A stretch of DNA of 64,000 nt from Sodiomyces alkalinus F11. Taxonomy: Eukaryota; Ascomycota; Sordariomycetes; Glomerellales; Plectosphaerellaceae. Positions 25,301 through 38,945 of the stretch are shown here, one piece after another (position 1 is the stretch's first letter; every line of letters begins with the position of its first letter). Made by a program: the position numbers and the translations under genes. The notes under the pieces were generated by a model, which made no database searches, was not told where the DNA came from, and worked only from the letters and a program-made list of their open reading frames with translations. The stretch lies in NCBI RefSeq assembly GCF_003711515.1, contig NW_021167087.1, forward strand, positions 961,246 to 1,025,245, read 5' to 3'.

Positions 25301-26880
25301 TATACCTTTCTTAAGGCGGTCTTTTATTATCTGCACGACTATAGACTCTAGAGCCTTAGGGATAGTGATCCCCTTCGCCTACTACGCCTTATAAGAAACC
25401 GCTCGAATCTTCTATAAAGGGGCTACCTATTCGTTAAGGCGGCCGTACTTAGTCTAATCTCACGTAATAGCTACCTCTCGGTTTAGGAGGACCTTTATCA
25501 GGAGCTCCTTTTCCTTAGGGGTTAAGTAGTCGACGGTCTCTAGGATAGCGTTGAGTCTTTCGGGTATAAGGCGCGAACGGGGTATAAGTTTAGAAAACTT
25601 TAGTATAATTAGACTAATAAACCGCTTATCTTCTAGCTCCTAGTCTTCCTCTTTAATTTCTATAAGGATATTCTTCTTCTAGCAGGGGTTTTTATCAGGG
25701 ATACTTTTATCGGACAGGACATCGTTAAGAGGGTAAACCTTAAGAGCCTTAGGCTTCTATATAGTAAAGACGCCTTCGGGATCTAGGGGATAGTATACTT
25801 CTTTAATAAGATCCTAGGACTTCCTCCTCTTCGGCTACTATAGCCTCCTTATTATAACCGCGGCTATACTAGTATTACTGTCCTCCTCTTTCTTTAGAGC
25901 CTTAAGCGCTCTTATCTAGGAATTATCCTATATTGTCCGGTCCTTTCGAAAATATAAGACTAAGAGGCTATTAGGGTAATTAGGCTAATAGTGGTATAGA
26001 AAAGTCGAAAAGAATAAGTGGTTAGTATGAATTAGTTATTATTATATAGTCGTAGTTATTATATAGGGAGCCTCCGCGACACACCTCTTATATCCTCGGC
26101 CCTACCTTCGTAGTATCGCCCTTAAGGCTATATAAATTCTCTTCGTTGGGAGCTTTACCTCCTCCGTAAATAAGAAGGCTACTAAAGCAGTAGTGTCCTT
26201 ATTATCCAAATAAAAGAAAATATTATCGTCGCTCTTCTTCTTCTTCGTCTCCTCCTTCTCCTCCCTCGCCTCCTCCTTCTCTTTCACCCCCTAATCGGGC
26301 GAACGGCTAATCCTATTATTACTCGATATTAAGGCAGCGGCCCTAGACTAGCTATAAAGGACGCCGTCCTCCCTCTATTATCCGATACTCTAATCGATTA
26401 AATCCTCCTCTTCTTAACGCTTCTCCTCCTCTTTAAACTTAGGCTAGCTCTATCTATAAGGGCGGTCGTTAACCTATTCTCTACTAGCGATATAGACGAT
26501 AATACGGGCGTCCCCGTAGGCGAAGTCTATATCGATCTATCCGTCCTTATAGGTGAAAGAGGCGTGACTATTAAGTAAGAACGGTAGGCTAAGAAGCATC
26601 CTAGGCCTTATTCCCTTAATCACGACGAAATAGACCTTCTTATACTAATCCCCGACCTAGAGGTACTCTTTTAGATATCCTACACAGTTCACCCTATCCA
26701 CGTCGTTAATCCCCTTAATCGCGATATTACTTTTACCGATACGGCCCCGTAGTCCTAGCTTCTCTACAAGGTCTAGCCGGATAATATTAAAGACGGCTCC
26801 TATATTAATAACTACGTAAAAACGGTCCTCNNNNNNNNNNNNNNNNNNNNNNNNNNNNNNNNNNNNNNNNTAGCGTAAAT
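22350..26880 (-). pseudogene. Gypsy-C pol remnant (protease, reverse transcriptase, RNase H, integrase)
   Basis: All on the minus strand. Protease at about 26,590-26,840 reads V-I-N-I-G-A-V-F-N-I-I-R-L-D-L-V (DTGA degraded to NIGA). Reverse transcriptase at 24,700-25,330 reads K-K-G-I-I-E-E-S, N-P-W-F-L-V-K-K-K-D-G-N, R-L-I-N-S-A-T-K-I-N, then F-I-N-D-I-I. Integrase at 23,640-23,770 reads I-K-R-A-H-D-E-S-G-H-R-G, followed by R-R-Y-F-W-D-S, the His-His zinc-finger block. Its C-terminus at 22,640-22,800 reads Y-R-I-R-K-A-N-H-D-N-N-S-F. The text type is a fungal Ty3/Gypsy lineage different from Gypsy-A and Gypsy-B. An assembly gap cuts the protease side. Confidence 0.85.
26831..26870. other. Assembly gap (40 N)
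   Basis: Forty N bases lie within the Gypsy-C protease region. The true length is unknown. Confidence 1.
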
Positions 26881-29800
26881 AGTAGGAGGCTTTAGTTTAT
26901 TAATTATCGGGGCGGGCGTGATAGACAGGGCACTATTAGGCGTAGGGGCTATAGTAGTGGTATTCGTAAACTATACAGGATATTCGGGTCCTAGGGGTAA
27001 GGAGTCCGTGAAAAAGGCCTCTTTAGAGGTTAAGCGGATAACTTTACGAGGCTTTACCTAGCTACCGATTAACCTTAGCGTCTCTTCGTAGTCCGCGAGG
27101 ATAGCTCTATTAGTAGAGAGGAGGTAAACTATAGGAACCTTAACCTCTACCTCTAAAAGGTGCTTTAGGCTTTTCTCGCGGACCTTCTATAAAACGGCCT
27201 CCTAGTTAAATAAGTTAAGGGTATCCTTCTAAGCTAAGGCTCGCGAGATAGGCTAAGTGGTAGTTAAGATAGTGGTGGGTCTAGATATAGGGGCTATGAA
27301 ATTAGGGGTTAGATTATCGTCTATATCGGTATCGTTAACTATCTCTATAACCCTTCAAGAGCTTTCCGGAGTTAATAGGGTCTATTAAACAGCCTAATTA
27401 GGGGAACTAGCTACTTTTAGCGTGGATTTACTAATTCTACCGCTCCTAGTAGTGCGAAGAGGGTCTTAGGGGTCGGTTAAAGTGTGTTAAGATATAGACG
27501 CAGTATATACTCTAGCAGTAATAAAGTTAATAGATCCCGTGACCTTAGTAACCCTAAAGGCTTAAGTGGCTTAGGTGGCCTAACCACTCTAACCGGTCTA
27601 CTACTTCTATACTTACTTAACTATATACTTAATTATAAGCCTATTATTCTTATTAGTCTTATAAGGGAGGGTGGTAGGCTAGAAGGTCTTAATATAGAGG
27701 TCTACGAGCTCCTTAAATCGGCTATAGAGCTTAATAGCTAGCTAATATAGTATAAGGCGTCGGTATAGCTAATACTTATTAACTCGTAGCTCGCTCTTTA
27801 GGCAGGCTACCTAGGTACCGATCTAATCTATAACTAAATACGCGGGGAACTCCTACTTAACCAGGTTATAGGCGCTATCGTGGATCAGGATAGGGTAATT
27901 ATCTCTCTAATATCCTTCTTAGTCGTAGTAGTAGCAGCGAGCTAGCGGGGGCTAGCTATTACTCTAGGCACCTCTCTATTATCCTAGGCGGTTATCGTGT
28001 TACTAGGTTAGGCGGCTATCGTTACGCCGGTTATTATATCCAGGGCGGGGTTCTCCGTAATAGATCTCCTCGGTATACTAGGCGTTATTAGGCTAGGAAG
28101 CGGCACCGTTAGCCTAATCAGGGGTGGCGAAGTGCACTAAAGCAGTTATCGTAGGCTAAGGGACGTGCTTAAGGACGGTGTAGAAGGCGTTCTTTAGGTT
28201 AGACTTCGTGGCGAGGAGGGCTTAGACCTTCTCTATACCTATCCTCTTAGACAGGGCGAGTACTTAGGCGGCAATACCCCTAACGCCTTTAGCTCTATTA
28301 TAGATAAGGGAAATAGTATACTTCTTAAGGAGGTCGGCGAGCTTATCTATATCCGATTAAGAGGCTATAGACTTATAAACTATAATAGGCCGCCTTAAGA
28401 TCGTAGGCTAGAAAGCGGTACTATTAGGCTAATCAGACTTAGCTATACCCAGTATAGCGTCCCTATCTATAGGCTTACCCTCTACTTCCTAGATATCCGT
28501 AGACTACTCGCGTAGCAGGTCTAAAAGTAGCTTATAGCTCTTAACTATCTTTCTTAAGTCGGTGCCTTAAATCTTAAGCTTATTAGCGATAAATATATAG
28601 ATATCCCTATACAGAATAGTAAGGATAATACCATAGAGCTCGGAGTCTTCGATAAAAGTGCCTTAAACCCGCTTAGCCTTAGCCTTCTAGATAGTCATTT
28701 ACTATAGTAAATCCCTAACCTAATAAACGCTATTAATCTTATATGTCTTATACTTTACCCGAAGCTAATAAACCTCGTAAGAGAAATTAAGTTAGTAGTC
28801 AGGATCTAGATAAGAGAACTCTTTAATAAGCTTCTTAACCAGAGTAGACTAACCGCCCTTATCGGCTTAAACCTCTCTAATTAGGCGTTCGATAGCGGGA
28901 CGAATAGCTGTGTCCGTGTATAGGTTAACGTAGGTAATCTTATCGACCTCACTAAGGCGGTTAAGCTTAGTATAGTTATCGTACTACTAAAGGAACGTGG
29001 AAAGGGACTTACCACTAAAGCGGGGAGCTCTAGTAGCGAGGGGATTTAGGGGTACTCTCAATATAGCGGTGGTAGGGGGTAGGGCTCTCATAACCTCGGC
29101 GATAGTACTCTCTCGGTCACGGCTTATCAGGGCTTATAGCAGCTTAATTAGGTCTTTAGCGGTAGTAGGGGAAGCGTTCGAAGCGGGCTAGGTAGTAAAG
29201 ACAGGCTAGGCAGGGGTAGTAATAGGGGCAGTATTAGGAGTAGTTATCGAAATAGTAGCCGGAGCCGCGGTAGACGTAGTAGTCGGCCTAGAAACGGGCG
29301 GAGGCAAGGCTATAGCCCCGATATCGTGGTTCCCCTAATTAGGGGTAATAGAAGTAGCAGGCGTAAGAATAGGGGGAATAGCCGGCGAGGGAGCCTTATT
29401 ATCGGAGTCGCTAATAATAATAATAGGGGTAGGCTCGCGATACTAAGTGTAAGTGTCTATAGTGTTTTAGGTATAAGTGCGAGGGGGTAAGCGAATAATA
29501 ATAACAGGGTTAGGGCGCTTAGGGTATTTAGGGAAAGGTTCGTCGAACTAATCGTCTAGCGAGAAGATCCTATAGGTATTCTAGATACTAGCCAGGTTAT
29601 TATATATATTATCTCGTCTTAATAAGAGTGATAAGGTCTTTAATAAAAGGGCAGTCCTAGGTTTTACTCCTTAATACTTATCTTCGGGGTCTAGCTTTTC
29701 TAACTCACCTTAAAGGAAAAGGCCCCCTATGATTAGGAGATTACCTATTAGTAAAGGGGCTATACTCACGGCTATTAATATTAAAAGCACTACCGCTAGC

Positions 29801-30340
29801 CTCGTAAAGAAGTATCACGACCTGCTTACGGGGTCTATAAAGGTCCTTACTAGACTATCGGGTCCTCTTATAAGGTATTATTATTTCGCTCCCACGCTCG
29901 GTATTAGCTTTTTATTAGGTCTATTAGGGGTTAGTTACCCTAATCCGGGTAAGCTACTCTTAGCGGTCTCGTCTTTTCTTCGCCGTTATACGAGAATCTA
30001 TTTTAATTAGTGGTAGGGGTTATAAGCCCCCTATCGAGTCTATTCTATATCCGGAATCTAACTCTATTGCGATCTAATCGGTTTCTTCTATTTCTATAAT
30101 TACTACCTCTATAGCGGCGGGTCTTATAATCAAAAGTGTTAATAGTTCTTTAACTCTTACCTAAGCAGTTATTTCTTTTCCTGATCTTATTAGGGCAAAT
30201 CTCCCTTCGGTCTTAAAGCGTTAAATCCTTCCTTAGTCGTTATCTTTATATTCTTCTTAGGGTTATTAACTAATAGTCCATTTAGGAGGGCCGGAACCTC
30301 CCTCAAACGCCTTTATTACTCTAATCAGGGTCAGAACACT
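26880..30340 (-). pseudogene. Gypsy-C gag-like region, poorly resolved
   Basis: This stretch lies between the primer site and protease, where gag should be. The minus strand has several partial frames, including Pro/Thr/Ala-rich low-complexity text at about 29,200-29,400. No zinc knuckle was made out. A few + strand frames of 60-90 codons (27,484-27,741 and 29,729-30,010) are open but look like chance. Confidence 0.4.
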
Positions 30341-30357
30341 TTAAGAACGCCGAATAA

Positions 30358-30378
30358 ATCCGCCTCCGAGCACTATAT
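30358..30378 (-). other. Gypsy-C primer-binding site
   Basis: The + strand reads ccgcctccgagcacta next to the LTR; with the last CTA taken as mutated CCA this looks like a tRNA 3' end. It supports minus orientation. The tRNA was not identified. Confidence 0.6.
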
Positions 30379-30735
30379 TATAACTAGATAAAGACGTAAT
30401 AGCACTAGATCGTTAAGATAAAGATCAGACAAAGAGGTTAGTCCAGTAAAACCACGATACATAACCAAAACATAACCAACACCGCTATAACCTTTAGCGA
30501 AGAAGTAGATCGGCAGTCACTATTCTAATCAGGGCAACGTAAGTTAAACTGGAAAGATACCTCAAACGTAGAACAAGCAATTATAAAACAGGATAATAAT
30601 TATCTCTAGGTCCCTCGATAGGGATATCCGGCGCCTATCCTTAATATATATATAGGAGGTGGACCCCGTAGCCTTAAAAAGGGGGTCACGTGACCACCTG
30701 CCAAACCACTCCAAAGCCGCATCTACGCGGTTACA
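30379..30735 (-). repeat. Gypsy-C 5' LTR (357 bp)
   Basis: Pairs with 16410-16766. The palindrome ggtcacgtgacc is at 30684-30695. The differences from the partner are mostly RIP-type. Confidence 0.9.
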
Positions 30736-30739
30736 CTAT

Positions 30740-33700
30740 CCTCTCGATTAGATAAAAATACGGGCGGATAAGTCTAGGGATTTTATATTATCTTATATTA
30801 CTCGTGCTACGTTTAGTCGTTCGTGTAGTCTTCGAATATATACTAGACTCTATTACCTATCCTCGTGCGTATTATATATTCGTGTCGTACGGGGAATCTT
30901 ACTAGTCGGGGGAAGTATAGACGTGGTGATTAGCGCTTATAGGGATAAAAAGAAATAAAGAAAAGCTAAGAATAATACTTTCGGCGTTACCGAAAGGAGA
31001 GTTATATTAATTATAAAAGAGAAAGTTATATAGTGGAAAATATTACTATGAAAGCAAAGCAGAAAAGGCCTATAATAGGAAGAAAAGAAAACTATAAGCG
31101 GTTAATCGTTTAGCGTTACGTAGCTCTAAGAAAGGTAAGGTTATTTTAGGAGACGTAAGGGTATACCCTAGCCGTAATAAGGGCGTTTATTCCGGAAATA
31201 GCAGCAGTATAAACTAGCTCTTTCCGCTTTTGCCGAATATTAGCTAAAAGCGGCTATACCTTTTGACCTTTTATTATTTAGTCAGGGTATATTTAGTAGT
31301 ATCGACTTCTGTGTATTCGCTATTATCCGTTTATCGTCCGTGTAGTAACCTAACCTCGATTAGAGTCTAGAACGTCGATTTCGCTATCTACGCAATTTTA
31401 TCTTCTATAGTATCGGTGTCTATCGCTTTAGAAAATAGTTCGTCTATCGTAACCGGATATTTACGTTCGAATTTATACACTAGGTCGCTCGTATTCTCTA
31501 TTAGTAAGTATCGTGGATACTATTCGTTATACTAGGTTAGCCGGCCCTTCTATTTAACTAGGTATTTGACTATCGGTCTACCACCGAATCTAACCACTCG
31601 CCTACGGTATAGTTTCTTAATCTTAAAAGACTGCTAGTCTCCGTTATCGCTATCCACGATAATCGGCCCTAGTTTTATCTTTTCTCTGCTAAAAGGGTCG
31701 TCCGTAGGTGCTAGAACTAGCTAGGCGACTAACACGACCCTATAAACCTTCTAGGCCCTAGGAAAATCCAGTTCGTAGGTAAGGGGATTAATAACTTTAA
31801 TAATACGGAAAGGTCCGACCCGTTACTATAACTATTTCCTAGTATCCTTTATTTATCCTAGTAGTTTATATCCTTAATAGAGGCGGAGATAGACTATCTC
31901 CTCTTTCCAAAAAATATAGGTATATCTAGTCGGGTCGTATTGTAGTTTTATTTCTGCTATTACGATAACTACTAGGTATTCGGCTTTCTAATAATATAAG
32001 TTTCGGATATAGTTATTCTATTCCCGATAAAAAGGTTATAGTAGTCCGGTGCCCGTGGTAACGTCTACGACGGACTATAGGTAAAATCCGTATAGGAGTT
32101 TGTTTAGTAATATATTAAGGATTATAGAGTAGGCCTAGTTAAGTGCGTGCTATAAGGCTAGTACCACGTCTAGCCATAGAATATCACTTATTAAGATATA
32201 ATATCGAATAACGATTTCGACTTATTAATTCTTTTGCTCGGAAGAACCGTTCGTTTATAAGTGCTAGGCCGTAGAAACTACTAGTTTAACTCTAAGGGCT
32301 TTAAATAATCCCTGCCAGAATTCGGATAGAAACTTTACATCTCTATCGGAAATAATCTTAGTCGGGAGACCCTAGTCTATTAGTATAAGTATACGTAAAA
32401 GGACCTCGGCCTATTCCTTTACTATTTATATCGAATGCCCTGGGATTAGTAGCGTTCATTTACTAGTCTTATAGGTGGCTATAAGAAATATATTGAATTT
32501 ATTTATAGGTTTAGTCTTTACTCTTTAGAATAAGTATATATAGTCGGTAGAAGGGAGCCCGACGATAAAGTTAATTATAATTATAGAGAATAGCACAGAT
32601 AGATATATAATAGGTTATAACTCGCCTAGCGGTTTTTATCGGTCCGTGGCGTTTTTAAGATATACCGGGTAGTATCTCGCCCACTCTATCACTACGCGGA
32701 CCTTTCCTCGAAAACTAAAAGCGTCTAAAGCGTGTATTATACGTCGGGTCCTGAAATAGTAGTTATCGTCGTGAACTATTTATAGCATCTTAGGGATAAG
32801 GACTACTAGAACCACTAGTTATATCTTACTAGCTTCTCCGACTATATAGAGTAGGCCGTCCTAGCAGAGTATAGGTAGGCTCTTTTTATACCGTCCGCTT
32901 ATATTCCTAGCGCTAGATTTCTATATAGATATATACGCTATTATAGTCTTATACTTTAGATCCTCCTAGTATACCCGGATAAAGTCCCGTTTTAAATCTT
33001 CGGGTATCGTGTAGTTAATTAACACGTATATCAGGCTATAATCGGCGTCCATAGCATTAAGAGCGTAATTGTGGTCCGTCTAAATATCGTCTAGTTCGCT
33101 TACGTGGGGTGGTTTAGCCTCGTTAACACGCTTAACTTTCTTAGTGCCTATTAAAGCCTGCGAATCCGTGTTATCTATTATCGGAAGTCTGGAGAGAGCG
33201 TTAGGGATAATATTTTATCTGCCTGGAATATAGCGAACATCGAGGCGAAATTAACTAAGGAATATAGAGGTAGTGACTAGACGTGGATTTATCTTATTTA
33301 CGTTAGTTATCTTTAACGACTTCTATTCGACTACTCCTTTAGTTAATTAATAGTCCGTTAGAACAATAACAGGATATCGATATAACTAGAGGCGTATACG
33401 AAGGGTCTTATAGGCCTATATAAGTACGGCGACTTCTAGTTCTATAGCTTTATAACGGCGTTCCGTAGCGGTTAGCTTTCTAAATAAAAATATAATAGGT
33501 TAAATAGAGCATACTAGGATTTTACCACTATCCTATAAAGCTATTAGGTAAAATAGAAAAACTCTTAGTCTATATCCGCTCGCGTCGAGATTAAGAAAAG
33601 TAGTCGTATCAGGGATATAATAGTAAAGTTTTATTTCCTCGGTAACCTATTTCTATAGTATATCGAAAGCCCGTTTCTCGATCTTTATTAGCTTATACAC

Positions 33701-36300
33701 GAGTTTTCCGGTTTACTTCTATCGTATAAGCTTCGGAGCAGAGGGTATAATCTATCTATTAGCTTTAGTAGTGTTAAGCAGGTTAGTTTTACGTTACTAT
33801 AGGGGGTCGATCTTAACTCGGAACTATAGAATAAAACGTCGTAGGAATCCCACTTTTCCGATGTATATTTCTAAATCTAATAATTTCTCTAGCATTTTAA
33901 TTTATCGGAGTACTTCTATTTAGTCCATAGTAGTGTATAGTCTAAGGCCGTCGACCTTAAATCCTAGTAGTCGTACGGAATTATAAGCGTATAATAATTT
34001 TACTAGAGAGAGGGCTAATCGAATTTCTTAGAAGAGTTTTAGTATTATCCTTAGATAAGCTAGGTGCTCCTTAAACGTGTCGGAGAAAATAATAATATCG
34101 TTAATATATACCTTACAGAAATACCTATACTTAAATAGCCTTTAGTCTATAAATCTCTGCGCGAACGGTAGGGAGTTACGGAAACCTATTAGTATAACCT
34201 TAGGGCACTCTAAACCTTAGGGTAACACGATTATTATACGTTCTTTATATTCTTCTTTAACTAAAAGCTAGTAAAAGAAAGAGCTAGCGTTAAAAGCGCT
34301 AAACTATTTCTTACCTTATAGGCTTTAGATAATTTTATCCTAAAAGAGTATTAGGTATACGTCTAGCAGAACTATATTATTTAGCTTTCGGAGATCCACG
34401 ACGACTCGTCCTTTCTTAACACCTTAGGTAGTGTGCTAGATAATAAAAGCTAGGTAGGCGAACGGGGTAGGGTTTCTTTACCAGGTTATACGACCTATTT
34501 TATATATATCGTTAAATTTATCGTCTAGGTATTATCGGTCCTCGCCACTTAGCTAGTACGGGCGGGAGTAAAGGTTTATTTTCTACTAATTATTAACTAA
34601 ATCGACTTATATACACTTATTAGGTGGTAGTAGGATAATACTATAGTCGCGCTAAATATTAAAAGAATATAGAAGTTCATGAACCTGCTCTGCCTTAGCA
34701 GAGTCTATAGTATAAATATACACGCCTGCCTCGGTAACGATTTCCGGGATATCGTCCGGTCTCTCGGGATTTATAGTGCTATATTTATCTCTGCCCGAGT
34801 ATAGTTTTTCGGGATTTAGCGAAGTTAGCAGAGTCTCCCTTAACTCCTACGGTATTACCTATACGATTCTTCGGACTAATTCGTAGTTATTAAATTCGTG
34901 TCTCTTAATAGCTATTAGAACGTAGGCATTAACCTATTCGATTTACTCCGTATCGGTATCGTCCTATCTATCCCGGATATATCCGAGTCTATCCGATCTA
35001 TATAGTATAAATAGGCGGTCGGTATTATTAATATAATATACGACTTTAGGCGTCTCTACGTTATAGACGTGCCGTATAGCTAAATAATATACCTCGGGCT
35101 CGAAATAGAATTCGGGTCCCGGGGGAAGACTCGTATATCGAACTAGAATAAGCGTCGCGGATAAAGGCGGAATCGTTATAGTTTAAGCTACCATCACTTT
35201 ATAGCAGTATCTAGCAGGGGTTTTATAGGGTCCGATAATAGGTATAGTTATATTATAGTAGCCGGCGATACGAAGTCGTCCGACTAAGTAGAGTATATTA
35301 ACGCCGTATATCTTCAGGAACTTAGAACTAAGAAGTATATTAGCTTTAAGACTATCTATTACCCAGGCTATCACTATAAAATAACCGGTGATAGGGGTAT
35401 ACTAGATATATCCGTCGATATAGAAATCAAAAGTAATAATCTCCTTAACGGTCATTTTTTCTATAACGCCGTGTATAGGCTTAGGGTTAGCGGCGGTCGC
35501 GAAATAAACATTATACGTATTATCTGTTAGCTATTTCCGATCCACGAGTAGTATAGTGTATCCGGAATCTACGCAGATATCCGAAAGTAGTCCGTTAAGC
35601 GTAAACTTAACGGGAATACGGCAGTAAGTATACCGTTCTAAATTTCGGGCTATAAAGGCTTATACATCTATAATATTGTTAGGCTTAAAGGAGTATCGTG
35701 CGTTAAGTATATTAGTCTTAGGTGGTCTTAGTGGTTTAGGTAATAGGGCAGTTCTTATCGGTAACGCCTTAAAGCCGATATATACCGATTCGGGCCGCTT
35801 AAGTCCTATTAGTGGCTTATACACGGGACGTAAGTTATTAGGTTTCGCTTCGACGTTATCGAGAGCCGGCGTATTATTAGGCTATAGTCTATAAAAAGGT
35901 AGAGGAGCTTTCCACGGTTATTACTATTCCCGTTATATTCCGTGTAGTCCCTAACCCCCCTTAGGCTTCGGTTCTATATATATATTGCTAAAAACGTGGC
36001 GGAAAAGTTATATTCCACTAGAGAAAATAGCGTCGTACTTTCTGCATTTATATATAGCTGGCTGTATACCCGTGAGTGGTATAGCGGGTTTTACGGTACG
36101 GTGGCAGGGTATACCCGGTTTCTAACTATTTAAAACGTTAGTTTAATCACGATATATTCGCGTAGCAGGGCGCCTACGTGCGGGTAAATAACCGATATAG
36201 CTAGTAAAATAAGAATAATTCACGTTAATTTCCTCCGTATTAATATCTCCCTTTTTAATCTTATAAGTGTATATTTCCTCTCCCTTACTAAGAACCTCCT
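30740..36300 (-). pseudogene. Gypsy-B pol remnant
   Basis: Minus strand. The chromodomain at 31,443-31,570 reads V-K-Y-L-V-K-stop-K-G, Y-N-E-stop-Y-P-R, L-I-E-N-T-S-D-L-V-Y-K-F. Integrase lies at about 31,850-32,950. Reverse transcriptase at about 34,080-34,200 reads Y-I-N-D-I-I-I-F-S-D-T-F-K-E-H-L, closely matching Gypsy-A. The linker at about 33,100-33,190 carries one K-R-V-N-E-A unit where Gypsy-A has four. RIP stops are everywhere. Confidence 0.85.
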
Positions 36301-36369
36301 TAAGAAATATAAAACCCTTTTCGCGTAACTCGTGCTTATCCTAATCCTTATAAGGATCGTCTATAGCTA

Positions 36370-37320
36370 TATATACTACCTATCTATCCCTATCGTTCGT
36401 GTTATTTCTAACCTATTTACGCACTTAACGTTAATAAGGATATCGTTCCTCTCTATACTATCTACCGTTCTATCTAAACTATCTACCTTATCGGGATTAT
36501 CCTCCGCGCCAATTCGTAAACCTACGTCCGGGAAAACCGCGACTATTCCCAGAACCGCGATCGTATCCTTAACTACGTTTATAGCTCTAACCGCGTCCGT
36601 AGCCTTAACTACCTCTATAGCCTCCGCCGCGATTATAGCCTCCCGTATAACTGTAGCCACCGTTATAGCCTAAAAAACCGCCTATACGCTAGCCTATCTA
36701 ACCCTAATTAGCTATTCCTTCTATAATAATCTTATTAGCGTAGTAGGTTAGAAGTCTATTATCAGGAATAACCTATATAGGTCGGTTATTATATTATACG
36801 GTGCTAGTAACGGATATCTCGCTAAGTTACTCCGGGCGGACTATTCCGTATTAGACTTAATACTATAGTAATAGTCGACGGTTCTTAATTTAGGCCTCGA
36901 TATTATGTATAAATTCGTCTAGGTATAAAAGACTATTAGGGCGTTAATAGATTTCCCTTAGAGTCGGGTCGATACAGTTCTAAATTTCTTATTAAATATC
37001 GAGATTCGTGCGAGTAGTAGCTTCTAACGCCCGGTAAAGCCTAGCGAGTTAGTTTACCTATTTAACGAAGGGGCGGCTATTCGGAATATCCCTAGCAGTA
37101 AATTTAAGATTTACTATTTTAGCCGCTACGGGTTCGGGATTAACCTACTAACGCCGACGAAGAGTAGTAAATAGGGTAATAAGGTCACGCCGGACCTCCG
37201 CTTATTAGGTGGCGTCCAGGCTTATAAGCCACTAGCTGCCGACTACGCCGTTAAACAGAGAGTATAGGTTAAGACGGACTTCCTCCCTTAGCTTAGGAGT
37301 ATTAGCCTAGTCCTTAGCGC
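36370..37320 (-). pseudogene. Gypsy-B gag remnant
   Basis: The minus frame at 36,900-37,100 matches the Gypsy-A gag block (A-R-L-Y-R-A-L-E-A, C-I-D-P-T-L-R-E-I). At 36,376-36,660 an open minus frame of 94 codons is Ala/Val/Ile-rich with short periodic units (A-I-E-V-V-K-A-T-D-A-V); it may be a helical linker or RIP-levelled simple repeat. Confidence 0.55.
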
Positions 37321-37879
37321 TCTTGATAAATAAACTAACGTTATACTAATATATAGTATCGCCGATATACAACTATATATTATAGGGATTACCGTTATTA
37401 TCCGCAGGTAGGTTAAAAAACCTAATAAAAGTAAGCTTTTTACGGAAACTATAACGGTTATTACCGGTGGAATTTCCGGTAACCTATTACTTCGCAAAGA
37501 AAGATATTATATTTTTAAACTAGTCCGAGGATAGTATAATAGGTGGAGGGAGAGAAGTAGTAGGGGGAGGGGCCGGTCTTTATACTTAGTTCCGCGGAGC
37601 CGGTACCGGGCCCTATAGGACCGGTATAGGTCCCTGCGGAGCGGGAGCCTATTATGTATTCTGACTAGCGTCGGTTATATTAGCGTTTATCTTAGTAGGT
37701 TCCGGGGCGGGTAATCTCCTGTCTAGTAGTAGTTATAAACCGCGCGGTGCGTCCTGCGATTACTAGGCGGTCACGATAACGCTTAACGGAAAAGATCCTA
37801 GTAAAGTAGGGTTAAAAAATAATAATTAGCGACATAGAGGTGTCGATATTAGCGTATATAATTCCTATAGGGGTAGTGC

Positions 37880-38350
37880 AGGGGCGGGCTAGAAAAACTA
37901 GGGAAGTATGACTATTTAAGGAGTAGTTTATCGACTAAATAGTAGCCTTCGATTAGTTAGGTTTAAAATAAGGGCTATCCGACCGGCTAATATCTAACGT
38001 CTATATCTCTAGACGCCTTACGGGTTAATAGGTTAATCTAGCTAAGGGTTAAGACTATTCTGGCGAGAGTAGGCACGGCTTACTAGCTAGCTACAGTAGA
38101 TATTAAGTCTACGAAGCACTATACGAAGCGTTACCTTAGCTGCCAGTTATCGGTTACTTAAGTAGAAGGAAAAGCTAGGTCGGGATCCGTGGAGTTACGG
38201 TTCCTCCTATTAGTTCTTATAGGTTATAACGTCTATCGTTATTATTCTACGAGTGCCCGTTCCTATAGGAGTAAGGCTTCCTGCTCGATAATAGCGATAG
38301 CTCCCGGTAGCAGATTCTATGCCTAAGTCTAGAGTGGGTTAGTCTTAATA
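37880..38350 (+). pseudogene. Possible antisense ORF between Gypsy-B 5' LTR and gag
   Basis: A + strand frame reads S-I-S-L-D-A-L-R-V-N-R, then L-L-V-L-I-G-Y-N-V-Y-R-Y-Y, and G-S-R-F-Y-A-stop-V-stop-S-G. It sits where Gypsy-A has its own + strand frame, which also contains Y-N and F-Y-A-stop-S-G at similar spacing. Unknown function; tentative. Confidence 0.35.
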
Positions 38351-38926
38351 AAATTATAGACTTAAGAAATCTCCTGTTCTGCTATAGATAATAGTTCTAT
38401 CTAGGAAAGGGTAATAACGTAGGAAGAAAAGATAGTCTAGTGAAACTATAAGACTATAGTAGTCGTGTCCGGTGGGAATAAAACTCAAAAACTAATAGAA
38501 GTGGCGCTTACGCGCAGGAAACTACTAACGAGGAAGGTGTAAGTTAATTCGATAACGTTAACGAAAAAAGGGGTAATAAGCGGTAGTCGAAAAGTACGAA
38601 GACGGTAAGAGTGCGAAAATTCCGTGGTCTATATAGGAAAAAACATTCTAAAGGGCGTTATTAGTCGAGACGAATAACGGTTTTACAGTTAAGTATAAGA
38701 TAAAGAAGGGAAAAGACGCTAGAGGAAGAAAACTACGGAACGCTGGAGAGAAACTACGGGACTTAGCTATCTCAGCGTACTACCGGGTTATATTATATTA
38801 ATTAGAGGCTCTGCTAGGGTTAACGGATATAACCGATTATCGAGTTTACTAATAGGAGGCGTTCGCCTTTTAGGAATTTACAGATTAAATAAAAGAAAAT
38901 AGGGTATAGTATAGTGACGATCGGAA

Positions 38927-38943
38927 GTAAATAGTTACTACTA
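38927..38943 (-). other. Gypsy-B primer-binding site
   Basis: The + strand reads gtaaatagttactacta beside the 5' LTR, nearly the same as the Gypsy-A site, with the final CTA as probable mutated CCA. Confidence 0.55.
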
Positions 38944-38945
38944 TT

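Larger units (their letters stand above)
16410..30735 (-). mobile_element. Gypsy-C: 14.3-kb Ty3/Gypsy element inside Gypsy-B
   Basis: LTRs of exactly 357 bp lie at 16410-16766 and 30379-30735, with TSD ctat at 16406-16409 and 30736-30739. Minus orientation: a tRNA-like primer site lies left of the right LTR and pol motifs read on the minus strand. Order from right: 5' LTR, gag-like region, protease, reverse transcriptase, RNase H, integrase, about 5.6 kb of further sequence with two ORF remnants, and 3' LTR. It has no visible chromodomain and is unrelated in LTR sequence to Gypsy-A and Gypsy-B. It is the youngest full-length element in the stack by nesting order. Confidence 0.88.

Noticed and set aside
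27484..30010. Open + frames of 64-93 codons within Gypsy-C
   Set aside because: Leu/Ile/Ser-rich, start codons not convincing, inside RIPed gag region; best taken as chance.
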